Assembly (NCBI GenBank): GCA_900771345.1
Contig: CAAGNQ010000023.1
Span: 1 to 25,416 of the forward strand
Direction: 5' to 3'
Length of the DNA: 25,416 nt
From: Clostridia bacterium
GTDB taxonomy: Bacteria; Bacillota; Clostridia; Christensenellales; Borkfalkiaceae
This document shows positions 1 through 5,739 of the stretch, piece after piece. The translations under genes were made by a program, and so were the position numbers. The notes under the pieces were generated by a model. That model was not told the origin of the DNA and did no database searches. It saw nothing but the letters and a program-made list of their open reading frames with translations. The first letter of the stretch is position 1, and each line of letters opens with the position of its first letter.

Positions 1-19
1 ACGTGTGCTCTTCCGATCT
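1..19. other. Illumina TruSeq adapter remnant at contig end
   Basis: The first 19 bases, ACGTGTGCTCTTCCGATCT, are identical to the 3' end of the Illumina TruSeq read-2 adapter. They are not genomic. Read in frame from base 3 they give the peptide MCSSDL, which would falsely look like the start of the first protein. Genomic sequence begins at about base 20. Confidence 0.97.
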
Positions 20-245
20 CAGAATTTCTAGGCATGCTCAATGCATGCAAGGAATAGGATATAAAGAAATTATAGACTATATTGACAATAAAATTAGTCT
101 AGAAGACGCAATAGAGTTAATCAAACTTAACACAAGGCACTATGCAAAAAGACAGATTACTTTTTTTAAAAAAATGCCTAATCTTGTCTATCTTGAGCCT
201 GATTCTATAAACAAACTAGCAAAAAGGATATGTGACCAATTATGA
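3..245 (+). CDS. miaA: tRNA dimethylallyltransferase MiaA, C-terminal fragment (5' truncated)
   Basis: MiaA transfers a dimethylallyl group to N6 of A37 in tRNAs that read UNN codons. Only about the last 74 residues are present. They contain the family's C-terminal signature MQGIGYKE, a short helix with ISLEDAIE, and TRHYAKRQ followed by TFFKK, which matches the MiaA TR-x-YAKRQ-TWF motif. The apparent GTG start at base 3 lies inside adapter sequence, so genuine coding begins near base 20 and the dimethylallyl-diphosphate and nucleotide-binding parts are off the contig. The stop overlaps the next ATG by four bases (ATGA), which indicates translational coupling. In many Firmicutes hfq lies between miaA and the following ynbB; it is not here. 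Confidence 0.9.
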   Translation: MCSSDLRISRHAQCMQGIGYKEIIDYIDNKISLEDAIELIKLNTRHYAKRQITFFKKMPNLVYLEPDSINKLAKRICDQL

Positions 246-1450
246 TAAAATACGAACTAATACAAAAATGCGAAGAAAAGCTAAAAGATAAATTTGCTCA
301 TCTTGAGGATATTGCTCTTTTTAATCAGGAAAAAGTATTAAACGCTTTTAAAAAGAACAATCTTGCTCTTCGCCACTTTACACCTACAAACGGCTACGGT
401 TACGGTGACGAAGGGAGGGAAACGTTAAACAAAATTGTGGCTGATATTTTTGGTGCAGAACAAGCCATTTGTTCGCCCAATATTGTTTCTGGCACACACG
501 CATTATCATTATGCCTGTACGGCGTTTTACGCCCGAACGACAAGGTTTTGTGCATAACCGGTGAGCCTTATGATACTATGAGGGATATCGTTTATGGAAC
601 GGGTAACGGCTCGTTAAGGGATTTCGGGATTGAATTTAACGCCATTCCACTAAAAGATAATAATATAGATTTTACTCTTATTAAAGAATACTTAAAAAGC
701 AATACTCCGAAAATGATTTATATACAGCGTTCTCGTGGATATGAATGGCGAAATGCGTTTACTATAAAACAGATAAAAGATGCTGTAGACATGCTTAAAG
801 ACGAGGGTTTTTCTGGTTGCATTATGCTCGATAACTGCTATGGCGAGTTTATAGAAAAGATTGAAGCAACAGAGGTTGGCGTTAATCTTATGGCAGGCTC
901 AATGATTAAAAACTTAGGAGGAGGGCTTGCTCACACTGGTGGATACGTAGTTGGTAGCGCAGAATACGTTGAGATGGTTCAAAACAGACTTACAGCACCA
1001 TCAATTGGTGGAGAAGTAGGCTCTTACGTGGGTGGATATCAATATTTCTTTCAGGGAATTTTTTTAGCGCCCCATACGGTTTTGCAAGCGCTTAAAGGGT
1101 CGTTACTATTTGGCGCAGTTCTTGAAGAACTAGGCTACAAAACATCTCCGTCAATGGACGAACTTCCTGGGGATATAATAAGGGCGATAAAGTTTAATAA
1201 CAAGGACTCTTTAATATCATTTATACAGGCAATACAAAAAAATTCACCGATAGACAGCTTTGTTGACGCGCTCCCATGGGCAATGCCGGGGTATGAGGAT
1301 GAAGTTATTATGGCAGCAGGCTGTTTTGTTCAAGGCTCGTCGATAGAATTATCTGCAGATGCACCTATAAAGCCTCCTTATATTGCGTATATGCAGGGTG
1401 GTCTAACTTATGAGCATTTAAAAATTGTACTTAAAAATCTCACGCTATAA
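242..1450 (+). CDS. ynbB: PLP-dependent methionine gamma-lyase family protein (YnbB / aluminium-resistance family)
   Basis: This 402-residue protein belongs to the fold-type I pyridoxal-phosphate family annotated as methionine gamma-lyase family or aluminium resistance protein, the B. subtilis YnbB group. Visible features are the N-terminal RHFTPTNGYGYGDEGRE segment (44-60), the cofactor-contact region LDNCYGEF with Asp197, and SMIKNLGGG, where Lys223 is the expected Schiff-base lysine. Length is normal for the family. The family is commonly placed directly after miaA or hfq in Firmicutes, as here, with a 4-base overlap. The physiological substrate is not established, so the lyase name rests on family membership only. 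A bidirectional terminator follows immediately. Confidence 0.88.
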   Translation: MIKYELIQKCEEKLKDKFAHLEDIALFNQEKVLNAFKKNNLALRHFTPTNGYGYGDEGRETLNKIVADIFGAEQAICSPNIVSGTHALSLCLYGVLRPNDKVLCITGEPYDTMRDIVYGTGNGSLRDFGIEFNAIPLKDNNIDFTLIKEYLKSNTPKMIYIQRSRGYEWRNAFTIKQIKDAVDMLKDEGFSGCIMLDNCYGEFIEKIEATEVGVNLMAGSMIKNLGGGLAHTGGYVVGSAEYVEMVQNRLTAPSIGGEVGSYVGGYQYFFQGIFLAPHTVLQALKGSLLFGAVLEELGYKTSPSMDELPGDIIRAIKFNNKDSLISFIQAIQKNSPIDSFVDALPWAMPGYEDEVIMAAGCFVQGSSIELSADAPIKPPYIAYMQGGLTYEHLKIVLKNLTL

Positions 1451-1480
1451 AAAAATCCACATTAATATGTGGATTTTTTA
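1451..1480. terminator. Bidirectional terminator between ynbB and lexA
   Basis: ATCCACAT (1455-1462) pairs with ATGTGGAT (1467-1474) around a TAAT loop. The stem is flanked by A5 on the left and T6 on the right, giving a U-tract on both strands. It sits between convergent genes and can serve both. Confidence 0.9.
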
Positions 1481-1483
1481 TTA

Positions 1484-2077
1484 TTAAAATTTTCTTATTA
1501 AGCCTTTGACGACACCAAGTATAGTAACCTTGTCAAAAACCATATCTTCCATATCGTCATTTTCTGGATGGAGGATAATCTTGTTTTTTCTCTTATAAAA
1601 TCTTTTAACCGTCGCACCATCATCAATAAGTGCGACAACGATTTGGCCGTTTTCAGCAACGTTTTGCTGGCTTACAATTATAATATCCTTTTCAAATATG
1701 CCTGCATTTATCATACTATTGCCTTGCACTTTAAGGGCAAAATCATTACTGCTAGACGCAAAATCATCGGGAATAGGGTAGTAGCCCTCTAAATTTTCCA
1801 CGGCAAATATAGGTTCTCCAGCACGAATCGTACCAACTAGTGGAATTGACTTGAAATTATTATTTGTTTGTGGTATACTTAAAGCACGCTTTTTATATGG
1901 AGATTTTTCCAAAAGACCACGTTCTTTTAGTTTTTCAATATATAGATAGGCTGTTGCTGTTGACTTTATATCAAGTTTATAACAAATCTCCCTAATAGAT
2001 GGGGGGAATCCGTTATCATTTATAAAATCAACCATAAAATTATAAACTTTATTAATTTTTTCTTCTGATTTTTTCAT
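1484..2077 (-). CDS. lexA: LexA repressor (SOS regulator, S24 autoprotease)
   Basis: LexA represses DNA-damage genes and cleaves itself when RecA filaments form. The 197-residue protein has an N-terminal winged helix (about 1-65; FPPSIREICYKLDIKS is the recognition region). The cleavage bond is Ala86-Gly87 in TIRAGEPIF. The S24 catalytic dyad is Ser121 (VQGNSMINAG) and Lys158 (GATVKRF). All key residues are present. The gene is autoregulated: an SOS box lies over its -35 element. The ATG follows the -10 element by only six bases and there is no Shine-Dalgarno sequence, so the transcript may be leaderless. The N-terminus aligns well with other LexA proteins, which supports this start. Confidence 0.97.
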   Translation of the reverse strand: MKKSEEKINKVYNFMVDFINDNGFPPSIREICYKLDIKSTATAYLYIEKLKERGLLEKSPYKKRALSIPQTNNNFKSIPLVGTIRAGEPIFAVENLEGYYPIPDDFASSSNDFALKVQGNSMINAGIFEKDIIIVSQQNVAENGQIVVALIDDGATVKRFYKRKNKIILHPENDDMEDMVFDKVTILGVVKGLIRKF

Positions 2078-2083
2078 ATCTTT

Positions 2084-2113
2084 ATAATATCATAAAACAA
2101 CCAACAAAGTCAA
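2084..2113 (-). promoter_or_regulatory. lexA promoter (sigma-A type, leaderless architecture)
   Basis: Reading the minus strand, TTGACT (2113-2108) is separated by 18 bp from TATTAT (2089-2084). The lexA ATG begins at 2077, exactly where transcription would be expected to start. An alternative reading, TTGTTT-17-TATGAT, shifts the start by only a few bases. In either case the leader is 0-5 nt. Confidence 0.7.
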
Positions 2114-2124
2114 ACAAATGTTCG
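2111..2124. promoter_or_regulatory. SOS box (LexA operator) between lexA and the small Cys-rich gene
   Basis: CAAACAAATGTTCG matches the Firmicutes (Bacillus/Clostridium) LexA operator CGAAC-RNRY-GTTCG at all but one constrained position (G to A at position 2). It overlaps the lexA -35 hexamer by three bases and lies 31 bp upstream of the divergent ATG at 2155. It is therefore placed to repress lexA and possibly the divergent gene as well. Confidence 0.85.
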
Positions 2125-2154
2125 GAATATATTTAAAATTTTTTAGGTGGTAAA

Positions 2155-2319
2155 ATGGACTGTAAATTGTACGATAGGGAATGCATAGATTGTGGCGAAT
2201 GCGATAAATTCTGCGATTTAGACCAAAACAAGTTGTGCGACAACTGCGAAAAATGCCTTGAACTAGACACTAATTATAAAATAATAAAAATAACTAAGAT
2301 TTATACGGATAAAAAATGA
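2155..2319 (+). CDS. 54-residue cysteine-rich putative metal-binding protein
   Basis: I do not recognise a named family. The ORF begins with ATG five bases after AGGTGG, a good ribosome-binding site, and ends at TGA 2317-2319. It has eight cysteines at residues 3, 10, 13, 16, 20, 28, 31 and 34. The spacing C-x6-C-x2-C-x2-C-x3-C-x7-C-x2-C-x2-C gives two CxxCxxC triplets, as in iron-sulfur or zinc knuckle proteins. It resembles a ferredoxin half-domain but has no CxxCxxCxxxCP motif. The C-terminal 18 residues are lysine- and isoleucine-rich. It is divergent from lexA across a shared SOS box, which suggests a damage-linked role. The RBS, the cysteine regularity and the position argue that it is real. 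Confidence 0.72.
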   Translation: MDCKLYDRECIDCGECDKFCDLDQNKLCDNCEKCLELDTNYKIIKITKIYTDKK

Positions 2320-2343
2320 AAACACCCTCAGACAAGGGCGTTT
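2314..2343. terminator. Terminator between the small Cys-rich gene and the recombinase
   Basis: AAACACCCT (2320-2328) and AGGGCGTTT (2335-2343) form a 9-bp stem with one A/C mismatch on the + strand. On the minus strand the same position is a G-U pair and the stem is followed by T-rich sequence (TTCATTTTTT). It therefore works best for the minus-strand recombinase gene, but it also sits just after the + strand stop codon. Confidence 0.75.
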
Positions 2344-2354
2344 AATAATTTTTA

Positions 2355-3416
2355 TTAATTATTTTCATCTTTTCTTAAAGTTATAACTTTAGCCGCATTT
2401 TTTCGTATATCTTCACTTATAGCGGCGTAGTGTTTTTTCGTAGTGTTTACGTCTTTATGTCCTAAACAATCTGCAACAATATAAATGTCACCAGTTTGTT
2501 TATAAAGATTAGTACCAAAAGTGCTCCTTAATTTATGAGGAGTTATTTTTTTTAATGGCGAGACAATTCTTGCATATTTCTTAACGAGCTCTTGAACAGT
2601 TCTAGTGCTAATACGCTTGTTTTGAAGGGATAAAAATAAAGGCTTATTATTTTGCTCTTTATCATCATCTTTAATGCTCTCAAGGTAAATTTTTAGGGCA
2701 GAGGAGACTTCGTCATTAAAATATAAAACTGCCCGATTTCCACCTTTCCTTGTGACGATAAAACTGTTTGTCTTGAAGTCAATATCACCAACATTCAGTC
2801 CTACTAGTTCGCTTATACGAATTCCAGTGCCTAAAAATAAGGTAATTATTGCAGTATCACGAAGTTTTGTAGCATTATGAAAGGCGCGTTGCCGATTTGT
2901 TAAACCTACACCAGTTTCGACGGTGTAAAGCATATCACCAACCTCATCAATTGATTCATTCGTATCAAGCCTAATAATTTCTTTCTCGTGAATTTTGGGC
3001 ATGGATACTTTTGCAGGAGTATTGGCAGGGAGGAGGTTTTTATTGAAAAAATACTTATAAAAAGCTCTAATGGTAGATAATTTTCTCGCCTTTCCCGTTT
3101 CAGTGCATCTTTCTTTTTTATCATTTATGGTGTAATTACTCAAATAACTGAGAAAAAATTCAATATCCGAAGCATCTAATAGTGCCAAATCTGATAGCTT
3201 AATTTGGCAAATTTCTTTATCTCTAAACACTTTTTTTGACAAAAAATCAAAAAAAACTCGCAAATCATATCCGTAATTAAGCCTCGTGAGCGCCGAAGTC
3301 CTAAGTTCAACACCAACAAAAAAATCCTGCACGTAATAGGGCAGAGTTTCTATAATTTTATCAAGCCTTTCAATACAAGATATTTCTCTTTGAGTGAAAT
3401 AATTATTTTCTTTCAT
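2355..3416 (-). CDS. XerS-like tyrosine recombinase
   Basis: This is a 353-residue site-specific recombinase. The SAM-like DNA-binding domain spans about 30-130 and the catalytic domain about 155-345. The full active site is present: Arg200 (GTGIRISEL), Lys224 (TRKGGNR), His294 and Arg297 (HKLR), His320 (LGHKD) and nucleophile Tyr330. It is longer than XerC/XerD (about 300) and close to streptococcal XerS (356). It shares with XerS an N-terminal extension containing a LPYYV motif and a roughly 25-residue insert before the catalytic Arg (161-185). I infer a stand-alone chromosome-dimer resolvase, but an integrase of a lost element cannot be excluded. It lies alone, between lexA and a DnaA-box/inverted-repeat region, and has its own promoter. 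Confidence 0.85.
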   Translation of the reverse strand: MKENNYFTQREISCIERLDKIIETLPYYVQDFFVGVELRTSALTRLNYGYDLRVFFDFLSKKVFRDKEICQIKLSDLALLDASDIEFFLSYLSNYTINDKKERCTETGKARKLSTIRAFYKYFFNKNLLPANTPAKVSMPKIHEKEIIRLDTNESIDEVGDMLYTVETGVGLTNRQRAFHNATKLRDTAIITLFLGTGIRISELVGLNVGDIDFKTNSFIVTRKGGNRAVLYFNDEVSSALKIYLESIKDDDKEQNNKPLFLSLQNKRISTRTVQELVKKYARIVSPLKKITPHKLRSTFGTNLYKQTGDIYIVADCLGHKDVNTTKKHYAAISEDIRKNAAKVITLRKDENN

Positions 3417-3422
3417 ATTTTT

Positions 3423-3451
3423 ATTATAATCGTAAAATATAAAAATGTAAA
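3423..3451 (-). promoter_or_regulatory. Recombinase gene promoter (leaderless architecture)
   Basis: On the minus strand TTTACA (3451-3446), a 17-bp spacer and TATAAT (3428-3423) form a strong sigma-A promoter. The -10 element ends six bases before the ATG at 3416, and no Shine-Dalgarno sequence is present. The predicted start site is at or next to the A of the start codon. Confidence 0.75.
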
Positions 3452-3518
3452 GTTAAAATGATATTTTAAATCAAATTTAACACAGTTATTAATAAAATTC
3501 ATTACAGGGGATAGAAAG

Positions 3519-3535
3519 TTATCCACTTATCCACA
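3519..3535 (+). promoter_or_regulatory. Two overlapping DnaA boxes
   Basis: TTATCCACT (3519-3527) and TTATCCACA (3527-3535) lie head to tail and share one base. The second is a perfect consensus DnaA box and the first differs at the last base. No dnaA or dnaN gene is nearby, so this is probably a DnaA-binding site outside oriC rather than the replication origin. Confidence 0.6.
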
Positions 3536-3541
3536 TACACC

Positions 3542-3577
3542 TATTTATGCGCAAAACACGGCTTTTGCGCATAAATA
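3542..3577. repeat. Perfect 15-bp inverted repeat with 6-bp centre
   Basis: TATTTATGCGCAAAA (3542-3556) is repeated in inverse as 3563-3577 around the centre CACGGC. Neither strand has a U-tract after it, so it is not a standard terminator. The geometry (two arms around a 6-bp centre) resembles a tyrosine-recombinase core site, though the arms are longer than the 11 bp of dif and more perfect than dif arms. It starts 126 bp upstream of the recombinase start codon. Confidence 0.85.
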
Positions 3578-3687
3578 AAGGTAAAATATAAAATATATTA
3601 AAAAACTTGTTATCGTCAGTATTTCATTGATAATTCTTGGTATAATTTTATCTGACATTATATTTCTTTATATTTTTTATTTATCTC

Positions 3688-3716
3688 TTGACTTATATTA
3701 TTTTTAGTAGTATAAT
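3688..3716 (+). promoter_or_regulatory. Promoter of the PadR-membrane gene
   Basis: TTGACT (3688-3693), a 17-bp spacer and a perfect TATAAT (3711-3716) form a near-consensus sigma-A promoter. The predicted leader is about 23 nt and carries TTGGAG five bases before the ATG. Confidence 0.85.
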
Positions 3717-3745
3717 ATATAAAACGATAAATTATTGGAGTTTTT

Positions 3746-4939
3746 ATGGAACAAAAAGCAATTAGTAGTGATTTGATTCGTGGTCATATTGATACAATTA
3801 TATTGCACACTCTTTTAGATGGCGACAAGTTTGCCCAGCAAATCAGTGAGAAAATTGATGAAAAAAGCAATAATGAATATAAAATTAATCAAGCAACGCT
3901 TTATAGTTCATTAAAGCGTTTAGAATCCTTAAAATACGTTACTTCATACTGGTTTGACAGTGATACCGGCAGAAGAAAATATTTTAAATTAACTTCACAA
4001 GGCAAGGAGATTATTGACACAAACCTATTAAATTGGTCCCATTCTCGCTCAATTATTGATAAATTAATGGACTGCGAATCGCCTAAAGCCTCTGAAATAA
4101 AGATAGTTGAAAAAATTATAGAAGTTCCAGTTGAAAAAACCGTTTATATTAAAGACGACGCTAAAATTTCCACTTTAACCCCTCCTCAACCGGCGAGTCA
4201 ACTCCAAGTAACTGATAAAATAGACAATAATCAGCAAGACGTAAATTTTAGGAACATTTTAAGTAATCATATCAAGTTGTCAAACACGAAAAAGATTGTC
4301 ACACAAGAGCTTCAGCCTATAAACAAGGAAGATTTTGCTGATAAAAAATTAAATTTCAATGAAACTATTAATTCCTCTCAGTACAACGACCAAAAAAATT
4401 CAAATACAGGCAGAATTGATTTTGGTGATTTGGCTATTAAAGCCATTGACGAGGGTTATAAACTAAGAGTTTCCTCGAAAGATTCTGGCATTGCACCAGG
4501 TAAAATTTTTATAAATAAACTCAACTTGTCTTCATCACTAATAATTTATTTGGTGTGCTTAATAGAGTTTTTAATTATTTTATTGGCTTATAAAAGCATA
4601 CTAAATCTATCAGCAGGAATAACATTAGGATGTGTTTTATTATTATCATTGTTTCCCGCAATACGACTAACAAAATACATTAAAAATCCAAAGAAGAAAT
4701 CTTCCAAGTCTATTTCGGCAGATAAGATTTTAACATCGTTTATAATTGTTTTTAATCTTTTGATTATTACTGTTGCATTAAATTTATTATTAAAAGTAAA
4801 CTTCTCAAATATAAACGAAATTTTGATCTCCTTAATCATTCCTTGCATTATCTTTCTTGATATACTGTTATATTATATTACGAAGTTTTTTATATCAAAA
4901 TTATCATATTTTCAGGTAAATAAACAGAAAAATAAATAA
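3746..4939 (+). CDS. PadR-type winged-helix regulator fused to four transmembrane helices
   Basis: The 397-residue protein has three parts. Residues 10-110 form a PadR-type winged helix: TLYSSLKRLE is the recognition helix, followed by a wing with DTGRRKYFKLT and a dimerisation helix. Residues 111-255 are a polar linker that includes EKIIEVPVEKTVYI and many Asn, Gln and Asp residues. Residues 262-281, 286-307, 328-349 and 357-380 are four hydrophobic helices, with a lysine-rich loop (308-327) between the second and third. Typical PadR proteins are soluble and 100-180 residues long. I infer a membrane-tethered DNA-binding protein, perhaps sensing envelope state or lipophilic compounds. It is a single-gene unit with its own strong promoter and terminator, and there is no efflux partner beside it. 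The signal and targets are unknown. Confidence 0.8.
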   Translation: MEQKAISSDLIRGHIDTIILHTLLDGDKFAQQISEKIDEKSNNEYKINQATLYSSLKRLESLKYVTSYWFDSDTGRRKYFKLTSQGKEIIDTNLLNWSHSRSIIDKLMDCESPKASEIKIVEKIIEVPVEKTVYIKDDAKISTLTPPQPASQLQVTDKIDNNQQDVNFRNILSNHIKLSNTKKIVTQELQPINKEDFADKKLNFNETINSSQYNDQKNSNTGRIDFGDLAIKAIDEGYKLRVSSKDSGIAPGKIFINKLNLSSSLIIYLVCLIEFLIILLAYKSILNLSAGITLGCVLLLSLFPAIRLTKYIKNPKKKSSKSISADKILTSFIIVFNLLIITVALNLLLKVNFSNINEILISLIIPCIIFLDILLYYITKFFISKLSYFQVNKQKNK

Positions 4940-4950
4940 AAAACAAATAA

Positions 4951-4987
4951 AAAATGAGGTAACTATTGATAGTTACCTCATTTTTTT
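4951..4987. terminator. Bidirectional terminator between PadR gene and rluB
   Basis: AAAATGAGGTAACTA (4951-4965) pairs perfectly with TAGTTACCTCATTTT (4970-4984) around a TTGA loop, followed by further T residues on the + strand. It separates convergent transcription units and has U-tracts on both strands. Confidence 0.93.
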
Positions 4988-5008
4988 AAATCTAAATAAA
5001 ATCATTTA

Positions 5009-5713
5009 TTATAGGTTCATTAAATAATCTACCTCTCTTGGGCTTAATTGCCTTACTTCGCCCCTATCTAACCCAGATAGTGTTAAGTCCCCGATCTTAA
5101 CCCTCTTTAGAAAATCTACCGAGTTATTTACAGCCTCAAACATTTTTCTTATCTGTCTATTTCTTCCTTCAGAAATGGTTATATGTAATTTAGAACCTGT
5201 CTTTGACGTCTCTAAAAGCCTAACGTTACATTTTTTGGTTTTAACACCATCTATATACACCCCACTACGAAGTTTTGCCAATGCTTCATCATTAACAGGT
5301 TTTTCCGTCCTAACAAGATACGTCTTAGGAACTTCATTCTTTGGGTGCGTTAATTTAAAAGTCAAATCTCCATCATTTGTTAATATTAACAACCCTTCCG
5401 TGTCGTAGTCGAGTCTACCAACAGGAAATAGTCTTTTAATGTTTGGTGGTAATAAATCCATAACCGTTTTTCTACCCTTGTCATCCTTAACAGTACAAAC
5501 GTATCCCTTTGGCTTATTCATTATATAGTAATCAAATTTTTTTACCGTATTTATAATTTTACCATTAACTAAGACTGTGTCAGAGCCAATGTCAACCTCA
5601 TCACCTGGCGAACAAATTTTCCCGTTGATTTTCACTAGTCCATCTTTTATCATCTCGTCAGAAGCACGCCTTGACGCGACACCACTTAATGCTAAAAATT
5701 TGTTTATTCTCAT
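5009..5713 (-). CDS. rluB: 23S rRNA pseudouridine synthase RluB/RsuA family
   Basis: The enzyme isomerises a specific uridine of large-subunit rRNA to pseudouridine. The 234-residue protein has an N-terminal S4 RNA-binding domain (1-60; RINKFLALSGVASRR) and an RsuA-type catalytic domain with GRLDYDTEGL, in which Asp102 is the catalytic aspartate. GRNRQIRKM near the C-terminus is also typical of the family. Length is normal. The start has AAAGGAT as ribosome-binding site. It is the last gene of the scpAB-gerW-dac group. rluB (ypuL) follows dacB/spmAB in B. subtilis too, which supports RluB over RsuA or RluF. Confidence 0.92.
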   Translation of the reverse strand: MRINKFLALSGVASRRASDEMIKDGLVKINGKICSPGDEVDIGSDTVLVNGKIINTVKKFDYYIMNKPKGYVCTVKDDKGRKTVMDLLPPNIKRLFPVGRLDYDTEGLLILTNDGDLTFKLTHPKNEVPKTYLVRTEKPVNDEALAKLRSGVYIDGVKTKKCNVRLLETSKTGSKLHITISEGRNRQIRKMFEAVNNSVDFLKRVKIGDLTLSGLDRGEVRQLSPREVDYLMNL

Positions 5714-5739
5714 AACGTAAATCCTTTATTTTTTTTCTT

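Larger units (their letters stand above)
3417..3745. other. 329-bp intergenic region between recombinase and PadR gene
   Basis: This is the only stretch over 300 bp without a gene. In order it contains the leaderless recombinase promoter (minus strand), a tandem pair of DnaA boxes, a long perfect inverted repeat, about 100 bp of AT-rich sequence in which I see no ORF, and the promoter and RBS (TTGGAG, 3735-3740) of the PadR gene. The two flanking genes are divergent. Confidence 0.8.

Noticed and set aside
3417..3745. Replication origin, because of DnaA boxes and AT-rich DNA
   Set aside because: Only one tandem pair of boxes, no dnaA, dnaN, rpmH or recF genes nearby, and no repeated box cluster.
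2355..3745. Recombinase and inverted repeat as the end of a prophage or integrative element
   Set aside because: No phage, conjugation, excisionase or cargo genes and no flanking direct repeats are visible; the neighbours are core genes.
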